A DNA stretch of 64,000 nucleotides from positions 344,284-408,283 of the forward strand of contig JAKAHC010000002.1 in the NCBI GenBank assembly GCA_021815305.1. The letters run 5' to 3'. The position numbers and the translations under genes are program-made. Of the stretch, positions 9,863-18,596 are shown in pieces (the first letter of the stretch is position 1; each line of letters opens with the position of its first letter). Below the pieces are notes generated by a model that was not told the origin of the DNA, did not search any database, and saw only the letters and a list, made by a program, of their open reading frames with translations. Source of the stretch: Deltaproteobacteria bacterium. Lineage in GTDB: Bacteria > Desulfobacterota > Deferrimicrobia > Deferrimicrobiales > Deferrimicrobiaceae.

Positions 9863-10111
9863 TTATTTTATCAGGTCTCGAAGCGCGAAGGACGATTCGA
9901 AGCTCACGATCGTCCGGAACGCCTCGTCGGGAGATGCCGCGAATTTCTGCCGGGCCAGCTTGAGCAGCCCGATGCCGTTGTCCTTCCGGTCCGATCTCCT
10001 GCGCTCCTCGATCATCCCGATGTGGAATTTTTTCCCGGTCAAGTAGTCCACACGATACACGTGCACTTCCCTGGCAGACGTTTTCCGATCAGGAATAGCG
10101 ACTGCTTCCAT
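9863..10111 (-). CDS. Conserved small hypothetical protein (82 aa)
   Basis: Not assigned to a known function. The likely product starts MEAVAIPDRKTS at ATG 10111, behind a GGGGG tract, and not at the upstream codon at 10231, which would translate the AT-rich promoter region. The body, HVYRVDYLTGKKFHIGMIEERR, then KDNGIGLLKLARQKFA, is compact, basic and soluble; it resembles small beta-alpha proteins annotated as hypothetical in delta-type genomes. It has its own promoter at 10203-10231 and leads into ridA. Confidence 0.7.
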   Translation of the reverse strand: MEAVAIPDRKTSAREVHVYRVDYLTGKKFHIGMIEERRRSDRKDNGIGLLKLARQKFAASPDEAFRTIVSFESSFALRDLIK

Positions 10112-10202
10112 CGAGCGCCCCCGGTGCGAGTCGGCTTGTTCCCGGGGAACTGCAAGTTTTATTCCTACACTTAACCAAGAAAAGACCCATGTAACACATT
10201 GG

Positions 10203-10231
10203 AATATAAATATATTTTTACCTGAAGCCAA
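10203..10231 (-). promoter_or_regulatory. Sigma70-type promoter for the 82-aa gene and ridA
   Basis: On the minus strand TTGGCT (10231-10226) and TATATT (10208-10203) are separated by exactly 17 bases, inside a strikingly AT-rich island between rel and the small gene. Transcription would start near 10196, leaving a leader of about 85 bases. The -10 matches 5 of 6 and the -35 matches 4 of 6. Confidence 0.55.
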
Positions 10232-10281
10232 ATTATGTGTAATATATGATCCAATGTGGGTAATTCTCTTCCCATATATTC

Positions 10282-12426
10282 CTACCCTTTCCCTCTCTCT
10301 ACCGATTGCACGCCCCGGACCTTTTCGATCGACTTGATGAGCGAAGCGAGATGGTCGGCGTCGTTTACCGACACCTCGAAGTTGCAGATCGCCCGCTTGT
10401 CACGCGTCGTCAGCACCGAGGCTCTCCGGATGTCCACGTCACTCGCCGTGATGCTCCGGGAGATGTCGGCGAGCAGCCCCGGCTTGTCCGAGCACACCAC
10501 GCGCAGCTTCACGGGATGGACGGTCTTGGTCCCCTCCTCCCAGCTCACCTCGATGGCGCGTTCCGGGTCACTCTCGAGAACCTTCGGGCACTCCTTCGAG
10601 TGGATCGTGACCCCCCTCCCCCGGGTGATGAAACCGACGATCGGGTCGCCCGGCACGGGGTGGCAGCAGTTTCCCAGCCGGATGAAGATCCCGTCCATCC
10701 CCTTGACGACGACCGAGCTGGGTTTGCGCATCACGACTTTCCGGATGAGGCTGGACAGCCGCGATTCCTTGACCTTTTCCTGTAGCTGTTCGGGAGGCAC
10801 GAGGCGCCGGAGGAGGGGCATGACGGAGACCTTCCCGTACCCCAGCGTCATCATGTAGTCCTCCGCCGTCTTGCAGCGGCTCTCCTGCAGGATCTCGGAG
10901 AACTCCTGCCCCTTGAGCACCTTGTTCAAGTTCAGGGAATATTTCCGCAGCTCCTTCTCGAGGATCTGGCGGCCCAGGGCCAGCGACTGCTCCTGCTGCT
11001 CCTCGCGCAGCACGGCCCGGATCTTGTTCAGCGCCCTGCTGGTCTTTGCGACCTTCAGCCAGTCCCGGCTCGGCTTGTGGGCCGGCTGCGTGATGATCTC
11101 GATCACGTCCCCGTTCTTCAGCGGCACTTTCAGGGGGACCATCCGCCCGTTGACCTTGGCGCCGACGCACTGGTTCCCGACTTCGGTGTGGATCGCGTAG
11201 GCGAAATCGATCGGGGTGGCCCCGCGGGGGAGCTCCTTCACGTCACCGCGTGGCGTGAAGACGTACACCTCCTCGGGGAACAGCTCCACCTTGACGGTGT
11301 TCAGGAACTCCCTGGGGTCCTTCATGTCCTGCTGCAGCTCGAGGATCTGCCGCAGCCAGAGAAACATCTGGTCCCCCTTGTCCGCCGTCTGCCGCCCCTC
11401 CTTGTATTTCCAGTGCGCCGCAACGCCGTTCTCCGCCAGGGCGTGCATCTCCTCGGTCCGGATCTGGATCTCCATCATCTCCGCGTTGGGGCCGAAGACC
11501 GTAGTGTGCAGCGACTGGTACAGGTTGGCCTTCGGCATGGCGATGTAATCCTTGAACCGGCCGGGGACGGGTTTCCACAGGTTGTGGACGATTCCCAGCG
11601 CTTCGTAGCACTCCCGGAGCGTCTTCGTCATGATGCGGAAACCGATGAAGTCGTAGACGTGGTCGAAATCGATCCCCTGCCGGGTGATCTTCTGGTAGAT
11701 CCCGGCCAGGTGCTTGGACCGGCCGGTGATGACCGCGTCGATGCCGGCGTCGCGGCACTTCCCCTCGAGGAGGGTGACCACGCTGCGGACGTGCGCCTCG
11801 CGGTTGCGCCTCCGCTCGTCCGCCTTGCGGGAGAGCTCCAGGAACTGCTCCGGGTGGAGCACCTCGAAGCAACGGTCCTCCAGCTCCATGCGGACCCGGG
11901 ACATCCCGAGACGGGCCGCGATCGGGGCGTAGATCTCGACCGTCTCCCTTGCGATGGCTTTCTGCTTGTCGGGGGGGAGGTGATGCAGCGTCCGCAGGTT
12001 GTGGAGACGGTCGGCGAGCTTCACGAGGATGACCCGCAGGTCCTTCCCCATCGCCAGGATCATCTTGCGGAGCGATTCGGCCTTCTGCGCCGCCACGTCC
12101 GAAAGGGTCACCCGGCTGATCTTTGTCACGCCGTCCACGAGGTGGGCGACCGACTCCCCGAAGAGATCCCGGATCTCCTCGGTGGTCGCGACCGTGTCCT
12201 CGACCGTGTCGTGCAGGAGTCCGGTCGCCACCGTCTCCTCGTCGAGGTTCCATTCGGCGAGCAGGAAGGCGACGTTCAACGGGTGGATCAGGTACGGCTC
12301 GCCCGACATGCGCACCTGGCCGTGGTGCACCTTCGCCGTAAAGACGTACGCCCTTTGGACGAGGTCTACGTTGGCGGTGGGCCGGGTCGCCTGGACCCGG
12401 TCCACGATGTCCATGAGACGGAGCAA
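10282..12426 (-). CDS. rel: Bifunctional (p)ppGpp synthetase/hydrolase (Rel/SpoT type)
   Basis: Makes and degrades the alarmone (p)ppGpp on ribosomes. The 714-residue protein has an HD hydrolase domain with His-Asp at 72-73 (LHDTVEDT), a synthetase domain with GRSKHLAGIY and RFKD at 290-293, a TGS domain (~385-446) and a C-terminal ACT domain (~640-714). RxKD marks bifunctional Rel enzymes, whereas monofunctional RelA has ExDD; the intact HD site agrees. Start is TTG 12426, giving MLRLMDIVDRV like homologs; ATG 12414 is the alternative. It follows rpoZ by 22 bases. Confidence 0.95.
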   Translation of the reverse strand: MLRLMDIVDRVQATRPTANVDLVQRAYVFTAKVHHGQVRMSGEPYLIHPLNVAFLLAEWNLDEETVATGLLHDTVEDTVATTEEIRDLFGESVAHLVDGVTKISRVTLSDVAAQKAESLRKMILAMGKDLRVILVKLADRLHNLRTLHHLPPDKQKAIARETVEIYAPIAARLGMSRVRMELEDRCFEVLHPEQFLELSRKADERRRNREAHVRSVVTLLEGKCRDAGIDAVITGRSKHLAGIYQKITRQGIDFDHVYDFIGFRIMTKTLRECYEALGIVHNLWKPVPGRFKDYIAMPKANLYQSLHTTVFGPNAEMMEIQIRTEEMHALAENGVAAHWKYKEGRQTADKGDQMFLWLRQILELQQDMKDPREFLNTVKVELFPEEVYVFTPRGDVKELPRGATPIDFAYAIHTEVGNQCVGAKVNGRMVPLKVPLKNGDVIEIITQPAHKPSRDWLKVAKTSRALNKIRAVLREEQQEQSLALGRQILEKELRKYSLNLNKVLKGQEFSEILQESRCKTAEDYMMTLGYGKVSVMPLLRRLVPPEQLQEKVKESRLSSLIRKVVMRKPSSVVVKGMDGIFIRLGNCCHPVPGDPIVGFITRGRGVTIHSKECPKVLESDPERAIEVSWEEGTKTVHPVKLRVVCSDKPGLLADISRSITASDVDIRRASVLTTRDKRAICNFEVSVNDADHLASLIKSIEKVRGVQSVERGKG

Positions 12427-12448
12427 TGCGACACCGCCCGTCCCGGTG

Positions 12449-12640
12449 TTACTTTACCCGGACCTTCCCCTGGGCGATCTCGCGGAGCGCGATGACGGTC
12501 GGCTTCTCCTTTCGCGCCGTGGTGTCGATCGTGGCTCCCTGGCCGGAATAGAGCGCCTTGGCGCGCTTGGCCGCGACCACCGTGAGCTGAAAGTGGCTGT
12601 TCACCTGCCGGAGGCAATCCTCAACCGTTACTCGAGCCAT
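12449..12640 (-). CDS. rpoZ: RNA polymerase omega subunit
   Basis: Omega helps fold and hold the beta-prime subunit and is part of one ppGpp-binding site in proteobacteria. The 63-residue product MARVTVEDCLRQVNSHFQL has the conserved MAR N-terminus and a short helical core (VVAAKRAKAL), though it is shorter than E. coli omega (91). It overlaps the end of gmk by 20 bases and precedes rel, the usual gmk-rpoZ-spoT order. Confidence 0.93.
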   Translation of the reverse strand: MARVTVEDCLRQVNSHFQLTVVAAKRAKALYSGQGATIDTTARKEKPTVIALREIAQGKVRVK

Positions 12641-13259
12641 TCGGTCCCTCTCCTGTTCCCTGTAGGATCCTTTCGATGCAAGCGATCATCCTCTGGCTGC
12701 GCAGGCGCCGCGCGCGGACGATCCACTCCACCTTCCGGACCGCCGTTTCCAGATCGTCGTTCACGACAAGGTAATCGTATTTCGCAAGTTCCGGGATCTC
12801 CGCCCGCGCTGCCGCGAGGCGGCGCTCCATCTCCTCGTGGCTGTCCCGCGCCCGGGCGTACAGGCGGTTGCGCAGCGTTTCCCAATCCGGCGGCAGGATG
12901 CCGATCCGAACCGCATCGGGCATGGCTTGCTTCACGGAGCCTCCCCCCTGAACGTCGATCTCCAGCACGGCGTCCTCTCCCCTCGACACGATCGCCTCCA
13001 CCGAGGCGCGCGAGGTCCCGTACCGTTTCCCGTAGACGAAGGCGAACTCCAAAAAATCCTTCGATTTCACCATATTATCAAATTTTACCTCATCCACGAA
13101 ATAATAATCCACCCCGTCGACCTCTCCGGGCATCTTCGGCCGGGTCGTATAAGATCGGGAAAGGGTGAGTCCCGGAACCCTGGACAGCACCTCCCGGCAG
13201 ATCGTGGTCTTGCCGGAACCCGAAGGCGCCGAAATGACGAAGACGTCCCCGCGTGTCAT
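12621..13259 (-). CDS. gmk: Guanylate kinase
   Basis: Phosphorylates GMP to GDP using ATP. The 212-residue product starts MTRGDVFVISAPSGSGKTT, where the P-loop is at ~11-18, and carries the GMP-binding SRSYTTRPKMPGEVDGVDYYF region. ATG 13259 lies 5 bases from the yicC stop, and any longer frame has no homology. The long tail past residue 195 overlaps rpoZ. Confidence 0.96.
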   Translation of the reverse strand: MTRGDVFVISAPSGSGKTTICREVLSRVPGLTLSRSYTTRPKMPGEVDGVDYYFVDEVKFDNMVKSKDFLEFAFVYGKRYGTSRASVEAIVSRGEDAVLEIDVQGGGSVKQAMPDAVRIGILPPDWETLRNRLYARARDSHEEMERRLAAARAEIPELAKYDYLVVNDDLETAVRKVEWIVRARRLRSQRMIACIERILQGTGEGPNGSSNG

Positions 13260-13264
13260 CTTCC

Positions 13265-14149
13265 TCACTCCACGTTCTGGATCTGCTCGCGGACCTTCTC
13301 GAGCTCCGTCTTGGCCGCCACCACGCGCGTCGAAATCCCGGCGTGGGCGGACTTGTTCCCCGCCGTGTTGAGCTCCCGGAAAATTTCCTGCACGAGAAAA
13401 TCGAACCGCTTTCCGATCGCCTCTCCCTCCTTGCGGAACAGGTCGCCGACGCCGGCGAGGTGGGACGCCAGCCGGTCGCACTCCTCCGTGATGTCGAGGC
13501 GGTCGAGCAGGATCGCCGCTTCCTGGTGAAGCCGCGCAGGATCGACCCCCGCCTCTCCCCACATCGCGGCGATTCGCTCCCGGAACCTCGCCGCCGCCAG
13601 TTCCTTGTTCTCCGCGGACAAGGAGCGGATCTCCCCCGCGAGCGTGGAGAGCCGCGCCACCGACTCCTTGAGGATCTCCTTGAGCCGCTCGCCCTCTTCC
13701 CCGCGGGACCGCGAAAGCATCGAGATCGCGTCGCGGGCCGCCTCTTCCGCGACGGGCCATAGCGTCTCCGCGGGATCTTCCCCCTCGGGGGCGACCTGGA
13801 AAAGCTCCGGCACCCCGAGGAGGTCCCGGAGCGTCACCTCCCCGCCGATGCCGAACTCTTCGTGGATCCGGCCCGCCTCGTCGAGGAAGGCGCGCAGCAG
13901 CGCACGGTTGACGCGCAGCACCGCCCCGAGTTTCCCCCACTCCCGGACGTTGACGGAGAGGTCGACTTTCCCCCGGTGAAGGGAGTCCCGGAGCATCCCG
14001 CGCAGCCTCGGCTCCCACGCGAGAAAACGCCCGGGGCACCGCGTATGGACATCGAGGAATCTATGGTTCACCGACCGGATGTCGACGGTGACGGAGATCT
14101 CCTCGCGGTGGCGTTCCCCCCGCCCGAATCCCGTCATGCTTCTCCACAT
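13265..14149 (-). CDS. yicC: YicC family endoribonuclease
   Basis: YicC proteins are endoribonucleases implicated in RNA turnover. The 294-residue product begins MWRSMTGFGRGE, the family hallmark, followed by VDIRSVNHRFLD. It ends with the DUF1732 helical domain, ELNTAGNKSAHAGI. ATG 14149 has a strong AGGAGGGAA upstream, so the long upstream open frame is not used. It sits between DUF4416 and gmk in an order conserved among related bacteria. Confidence 0.94.
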   Translation of the reverse strand: MWRSMTGFGRGERHREEISVTVDIRSVNHRFLDVHTRCPGRFLAWEPRLRGMLRDSLHRGKVDLSVNVREWGKLGAVLRVNRALLRAFLDEAGRIHEEFGIGGEVTLRDLLGVPELFQVAPEGEDPAETLWPVAEEAARDAISMLSRSRGEEGERLKEILKESVARLSTLAGEIRSLSAENKELAAARFRERIAAMWGEAGVDPARLHQEAAILLDRLDITEECDRLASHLAGVGDLFRKEGEAIGKRFDFLVQEIFRELNTAGNKSAHAGISTRVVAAKTELEKVREQIQNVE

Positions 14150-14172
14150 GCCGTTCCCTCCTGTCGTCGACG

Positions 14173-14685
14173 CTACGAAAGGTGCGCCCGCCGGATGTCC
14201 GAAAGCAGCGCGCGGACCTCGTCGGAAGCGTAATCCGGATAGGTCCAGGGCAATGCACGGTACTCCCCGCCGCGAAAAAGAAGGGTAAGGTCCGCGAACA
14301 CCCCGTCCCGCAGGTAGATCCGATGGGAGTAGTTCTTCCCGGTGGCCAGCACGAAGTTCTCCGCCGTGACCAGCCCCGGGTCCAGGTTCACCGTGCGGCG
14401 TCCCTCCTCCGAAAGTCCGCGCTCGATCTTCTCGAATCGGACTTTGATGTCCGGGAGGGCATCGCGCTCCACCGGGGTCGCCGCCGTGAGGAACCGCCGA
14501 AACAGGGGCGATCCCATCTCCCGTTCGTAATATTCCGTCCACGCGAAGGGCCGGCGGCCTCCCTCGGGCCGAATCTCCCCGACCGCATCCACGATCCGTT
14601 GCAGGGATTCCTCGAAGTGCCGCTCCTCGCGGAAAATCGCGGAGACGACCAGGCGCGCCGGAACCGGAACGCGGCGGCGGCTCAT
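14173..14685 (-). CDS. DUF4416 family protein
   Basis: Function unknown. The 170-residue product has the DUF4416 features LVVSAIFREERHFEESL, a WTEYYEREMG segment, VNLDPGLVTAENFVLATGK and PWTYPDYAS. It has no membrane segment or signal. The ATG overlaps the hldA stop (ATGA), which suggests coupling to heptose synthesis, and yicC follows 23 bases later. Family assignment rests on the characteristic LDPG and YPDY motifs. Confidence 0.85.
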   Translation of the reverse strand: MSRRRVPVPARLVVSAIFREERHFEESLQRIVDAVGEIRPEGGRRPFAWTEYYEREMGSPLFRRFLTAATPVERDALPDIKVRFEKIERGLSEEGRRTVNLDPGLVTAENFVLATGKNYSHRIYLRDGVFADLTLLFRGGEYRALPWTYPDYASDEVRALLSDIRRAHLS

Positions 14686-15758
14686 CCGCCGCCGGGGCGG
14701 GGGCGGCTTCCCGGGGAGGCGGCGTTTCGGCCCCCTCCCCCGGACGATCCCCGGTCGCGCTCGAACGAGCGCACCGCGTGGAGCAGTTTCTCCGCCGTGA
14801 TCGGCGAGGTGCCGACCTCGCCGACGACCACGCCCGCGGCCACGTTGGAGAGCACGGCGGCCTCGCGCATCGTGGCGCCCGCGGCAAGGCACGCGGCGAG
14901 GGTTCCGATCACCGTGTCCCCCGCGCCGGTGACGTCGAACACCTGCCGCGCAAGCGCGGGAATGTGGAAGCCTCCCTTCCTGCCGCGCTCGACGAGGGTC
15001 ATCCCCTCCTCCCCCCGCGTGATGAGGACCGCCTCCGAGCGGCTCCTGGCCAGCAGCTCCCTGCCCCCCTTCCAGACGTCCTGGTTCGTCGGAAGTTCCC
15101 TGCCGCCCAGCGCGCCCTGCGCCTCCCCCTTGTTCGGGGTGATGACCGTGCAACCTCCGTAATAGGAGAAGTCCAGCCGCTTCGGGTCGACGGCCACGAA
15201 CCGCTTCCCGCGGCGCGCCGCGGCGATCACCTCCCGGACCAGATCGCCGGTGAGTGTCCCTTTCCGGTAATCCGAGAACACCACCCCGTCGACCTTCGCG
15301 ACCAGGCCGAGGATCCTGCGCAGCAGCGACTCCCGGGTCTTCCGGGACGGCTCGGCCTTCCGTTCCCGGTCCACGCGCACGATCTGCTGCCCGTGCGCGA
15401 TCACGCGGGTCTTGACCGTGGTGGGGCGATCGGGGTCCGCCACGATGGAGGAAACGCCGATCCCCCGCCGGGAAAGGATCCTTGCGACGTCCCGTCCCGG
15501 CGCATCGTCCCCCGTGAGGCCCGCGATCGTCACCCCCGCGCCCAGCCCGGCGAGGTTCAGGGCGACGTTGGCCGCTCCGCCCGGCACCCGCTCGTCCCGG
15601 TCGACGACCACCACGGGAACGGGCGCCTCCGGGGAGATCCGCCCCACGGTGCCGAATACGTACTCGTCGAGCATGATGTCCCCGACGACGAGGATGCGGC
15701 ACGCGCTGAAGCGCGCAAGGAGCCCCTCGAACCGGGTAAGGGGCGCGCGTTCATTCAT
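14682..15758 (-). CDS. hldA: D-glycero-beta-D-manno-heptose-7-phosphate kinase (kinase domain only)
   Basis: Phosphorylates heptose 7-phosphate at C1 for the ADP-heptose used in LPS inner core. The 358-residue PfkB-fold product has VPGGAANVALNLAGLG near the N-terminus and the anion hole FDVTGAGDTVIGTLAACLA near the C-terminus. E. coli HldE adds an adenylyltransferase domain (~475 residues); this protein ends at a Gly/Pro/Arg-rich tail, so the HldC function must be encoded elsewhere. The start overlaps the Trm112-like gene by 8 bases, and gmhB lies two genes upstream. Confidence 0.9.
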   Translation of the reverse strand: MNERAPLTRFEGLLARFSACRILVVGDIMLDEYVFGTVGRISPEAPVPVVVVDRDERVPGGAANVALNLAGLGAGVTIAGLTGDDAPGRDVARILSRRGIGVSSIVADPDRPTTVKTRVIAHGQQIVRVDRERKAEPSRKTRESLLRRILGLVAKVDGVVFSDYRKGTLTGDLVREVIAAARRGKRFVAVDPKRLDFSYYGGCTVITPNKGEAQGALGGRELPTNQDVWKGGRELLARSRSEAVLITRGEEGMTLVERGRKGGFHIPALARQVFDVTGAGDTVIGTLAACLAAGATMREAAVLSNVAAGVVVGEVGTSPITAEKLLHAVRSFERDRGSSGGGGRNAASPGSRPRPGGG

Positions 15759-15915
15759 ACGAGGTCGCTTCGTCGACGAGCAGGATCGGAATCCCGTCGT
15801 CGATCCGGTAGCTCAGACGGCATGCCGGGCAGCGCAGCTCCGTTTCGTCGACGGTCATCCGGAGAACCCCCTTGCACTTCGGGCACGCAAGGATCTCGAG
15901 CAGTTCCTTATCCAT
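15751..15915 (-). CDS. Trm112-like zinc-ribbon protein
   Basis: Small Trm112/YcaR-type protein, often found in lipid A gene clusters. The 54-residue product MDKELLEILACPKCKGVLRM has paired CxxC knuckles (CPKC and CPAC) and the DDGIPILLVDEA ending of the family. ATG 15915 follows a run of Gs that can serve as Shine-Dalgarno. Trm112 proteins activate methyltransferases in eukaryotes and archaea; the bacterial role is unclear. It overlaps both neighbours. Confidence 0.88.
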   Translation of the reverse strand: MDKELLEILACPKCKGVLRMTVDETELRCPACRLSYRIDDGIPILLVDEATSYE

Positions 15916-17119
15916 GTTCAGCCCCCCCCTGTGCCGGCACCAGTTCCCCGACCAGCGTCCAGTCCTTGATCTTGTGGAACCTGGCATAGAGCCGCACGGG
16001 AACATGGCGCTCGTCTCTGGAAAACCACACCTTCAGATCCCCCTTGTTCTCCACCTTCCCGTTCCTCCGGATCACGGGACGGATCAGGATGGTGTCGACC
16101 TCCCCGAGCTCGGTGCGGATCTTCTCGGTCCCCAGAAGTTTGGCGGAGATCTGCCATACCTTCCGCCCCGCGTACACGTTCCGCGCGTGATCCTCTCCCG
16201 TCCCGTCGCGCCAGCGGAAGTAGTAGGCCACGCTCACGGGGTCGTAGACCATCGGAACGGTTTCCACCTGTTTGCGGATCGTCCCCGACTGCCGGTACCT
16301 GTACGTGATCTTCCCCGTCTCCTGGTCGTAGATGGCCACGTCGTCCTTCTCCCGCTCCCGTTCCGTGAATTCCTGCCGGATCGGCGCGAGCGTTTCCGCA
16401 TCGAGATAGTAGTCGATCGTCTCGTTGACCGGGTAGATGTAGGACAGGACGCCCGAGGTCCACGCCCGCACGTTCAGGTGATACGCCACCTTTCCCCCGA
16501 TGGAGACCTTTCCCTGGTAGCGGAACCGCGCGTATCCCATGGTGACCCCGATGAAATCCACCCGGTAGACTAGCACCTCCTTCTGCTTCGCCCAACCCGG
16601 GACCGGCGATTCCGCGGCGGCCGCATCCCTTGCCGGCGTCGATGTCTCCGGGGGGGAGGCCGGCTTCGGTTTCCTTGCGGCCGCCGCAACCTCGCGGCGC
16701 GGGGGATGGGTGGGGAGGGGCTGCGCCGGAGGGGGCGCCGGAACTTCCTTCCGTGCTTCCTTCTCCTGCTCCTTCCGCGGCGCCGTCTCTCCCGTCCCGT
16801 GGGGAGGAGCGGGAGCGGCCGCCGGGGGACTCTTTGGAACCGCGATCCCGGCCCACGATCCCTCCTTCTCCCGGGGAGCCCCCGTCTCCGGGGACGGGGG
16901 AGGCGGGACGGGCGCAGGTTCCTCGACGATCGGGATCACGGGAGGGATCACCGCCGCATGCCGAGAGGCGTTGTCGGCCGCCGCCGGCCTCGGGGGTCCG
17001 GGAGGCGGAGGCGGGGCCGCGCCTCTTCGGGGGCCGAAACACCCCCCGACGGCAAGAACCGCGAGCAGCGCGACGGCCCATCGGAGGATAGGGCGCATCC
17101 GTCCGTTCCCGCGTCCCAT
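15908..17119 (-). CDS. DUF3108 lipoprotein with Pro-rich N-terminal segment
   Basis: Predicted envelope lipoprotein of unknown function. The 403-residue product has a membrane segment ending LAVLAVGGC, a usable lipobox with Cys near residue 27. A ~150-residue linker very rich in Pro, Ala and Glu comes next, then the DUF3108 domain (YRVDFIGVTMGYARF … LRVRLYARF-like ending). The ATG at 17119 shares one base with the gmhB stop (TGATG); ATG 17098 is an alternative. Its place among lipid A genes suggests an outer-membrane role, which is inference. Confidence 0.82.
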   Translation of the reverse strand: MGRGNGRMRPILRWAVALLAVLAVGGCFGPRRGAAPPPPPGPPRPAAADNASRHAAVIPPVIPIVEEPAPVPPPPSPETGAPREKEGSWAGIAVPKSPPAAAPAPPHGTGETAPRKEQEKEARKEVPAPPPAQPLPTHPPRREVAAAARKPKPASPPETSTPARDAAAAESPVPGWAKQKEVLVYRVDFIGVTMGYARFRYQGKVSIGGKVAYHLNVRAWTSGVLSYIYPVNETIDYYLDAETLAPIRQEFTEREREKDDVAIYDQETGKITYRYRQSGTIRKQVETVPMVYDPVSVAYYFRWRDGTGEDHARNVYAGRKVWQISAKLLGTEKIRTELGEVDTILIRPVIRRNGKVENKGDLKVWFSRDERHVPVRLYARFHKIKDWTLVGELVPAQGGAEHG

Positions 17120-17694
17120 CACCCGCCGCCCCCCGACAAGATCCACAAAACGGCCTCCCGCATGCCGGGGAGGAAAGCGTCCGGAAAGATCCCTTCCCTG
17201 GCCCCCTCCCGTCGCTCCTTTTCGCCGTACCCCGTGGCGACCAGGATCGTCCTCGCCCGGAGATGCGCCCCCAGCAGGACGTCGGTCATTTTATCACCTA
17301 CCACCCAGCGAGGGCACGCATCCGGCACCCCGAGCCGCCGCAGGACCGCATCCGCCATGCCCGTGGCCGGTTTCCGGCAGGAACAGGCGGCCCGGAACTC
17401 CTCCACCACCCCGTCCGGGTGGTGAGGGCAGTACTCGACGGCGTCGAAACGCACCCCTTCCCTCCGGAACGCATCGAGGAAGGCACGGTGCACCTGCGCC
17501 ATTTCCGTGGAAGTGATTTTCCCGCGGGCGAGCCCCGCCTGGTTGGATACCACCGCGAGGAGGTATCCGTTTTCCGACAATCTCCGCAACCCGTCGGCCG
17601 CCCCGGGCAGGAGGCGCACCGCCGATGGATCGCGGAGATACCCGGCCTCCTCGATCAGGGTGCCGTCCCGGTCGAGGAAGACGATCCCCTTCAA
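17119..17694 (-). CDS. gmhB: D-glycero-beta-D-manno-heptose-1,7-bisphosphate 7-phosphatase
   Basis: Removes the 7-phosphate in ADP-heptose synthesis, between the HldA kinase and the adenylyltransferase. The 191-residue HAD protein starts KGIVFLDRDGTLIEEAGYL, with motif I DRDGT. It has the GmhB zinc site CPHHPDG…CSCRKP and motif IV VVGDKMTD. The TTG start overlaps the lpxL stop (TTGA) and has GGGGGG upstream. Confidence 0.93.
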   Translation of the reverse strand: MKGIVFLDRDGTLIEEAGYLRDPSAVRLLPGAADGLRRLSENGYLLAVVSNQAGLARGKITSTEMAQVHRAFLDAFRREGVRFDAVEYCPHHPDGVVEEFRAACSCRKPATGMADAVLRRLGVPDACPRWVVGDKMTDVLLGAHLRARTILVATGYGEKERREGAREGIFPDAFLPGMREAVLWILSGGGG

Positions 17695-18596
17695 CGCAGC
17701 CCCCCGTAGATGTCCGCCTCTCCCGCGGGCCTTGTCTTCCACCTGCGGTGGAACCACATCCACTGGTCGGGGGCCTCCCGGATCGCCTTTTCCAGCTCCT
17801 CGTTGCAGAGGCGGGTGATCCGGGCCACCTCCTCCTCTTTCGGGGCGCCGTAACGGATCCCGATGGGCGGGCCGAACCGGAGCGTATGATGGAACTTCCT
17901 CTCCGGGTCCCGGAAGATGAACGCCGGGTGGATCGCGGCGCGCATCGCCAACGCCAGCCGGGCGATCCCGAAGGTCGTGTACGCTTTCCGGTGGAAGAGG
18001 TCCACAAGAACGCCCTGGTACCAGTCCACGTTCTGGTCGATGAGGATCCCGACGAGGATCTTCCTGCGCAGGATCTTCATCACCCCCCTGGCCGACTCCT
18101 CCTTCCGGATGACGACGTTGCCGCCGAACTCCCTCCGCTCCGTGACGATCCGGTCCAGCACCGGACTTTTCAGGGGCCGTACGATAAAGGCGGTGGGGGC
18201 GATCTCGAGGCCGTACACATGCGACAACAACTCCCAGTTCCCGAAGTGCCCCGTCATCACCATCGCCGGCTGGTTCCGCTCCTCCATCGAAACCCGGATG
18301 TGATCCGCCCCTTCGATCCGGAAGTGATCCCGGAGGTATTCGGCGTCCATCTTCGGGATGTGGATGAACTCCGCGGCCGAGGTCCCCATCCGGCGGTAAC
18401 ATCTCCGGATGATGCGGAAGGCCTCCGCATCCTCCATCTCGGGGAAGGCGATCCCCAAGTTGATCCGAGCGATCCGTCGGTGCTTCCGGTCGACGCACCA
18501 GACCAGCAGCATGACCGTTTCGCAGAAAACGGCGAGCAGGGGAAGGGGGACCGCCTCCAGGATGCGCAGGAGAGCGCGAGCCAGTTTCTCCTTCAA
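17691..18596 (-). CDS. lpxL: Lipid A lauroyl/myristoyl acyltransferase (LpxL/HtrB family)
   Basis: Adds secondary acyl chains to Kdo-lipid A. The 301-residue product has one N-terminal membrane helix (~15-37) and the catalytic H-x4-E motif HFGNWE after MVMTG. The WMWFHRRWK signature is near the C-terminus. It is the only late acyltransferase in the window. The TTG start overlaps the lpxK stop (TTGA) with GGGAGAGG upstream. Acyl specificity cannot be read from the sequence. Confidence 0.9.
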   Translation of the reverse strand: MKEKLARALLRILEAVPLPLLAVFCETVMLLVWCVDRKHRRIARINLGIAFPEMEDAEAFRIIRRCYRRMGTSAAEFIHIPKMDAEYLRDHFRIEGADHIRVSMEERNQPAMVMTGHFGNWELLSHVYGLEIAPTAFIVRPLKSPVLDRIVTERREFGGNVVIRKEESARGVMKILRRKILVGILIDQNVDWYQGVLVDLFHRKAYTTFGIARLALAMRAAIHPAFIFRDPERKFHHTLRFGPPIGIRYGAPKEEEVARITRLCNEELEKAIREAPDQWMWFHRRWKTRPAGEADIYGGLR

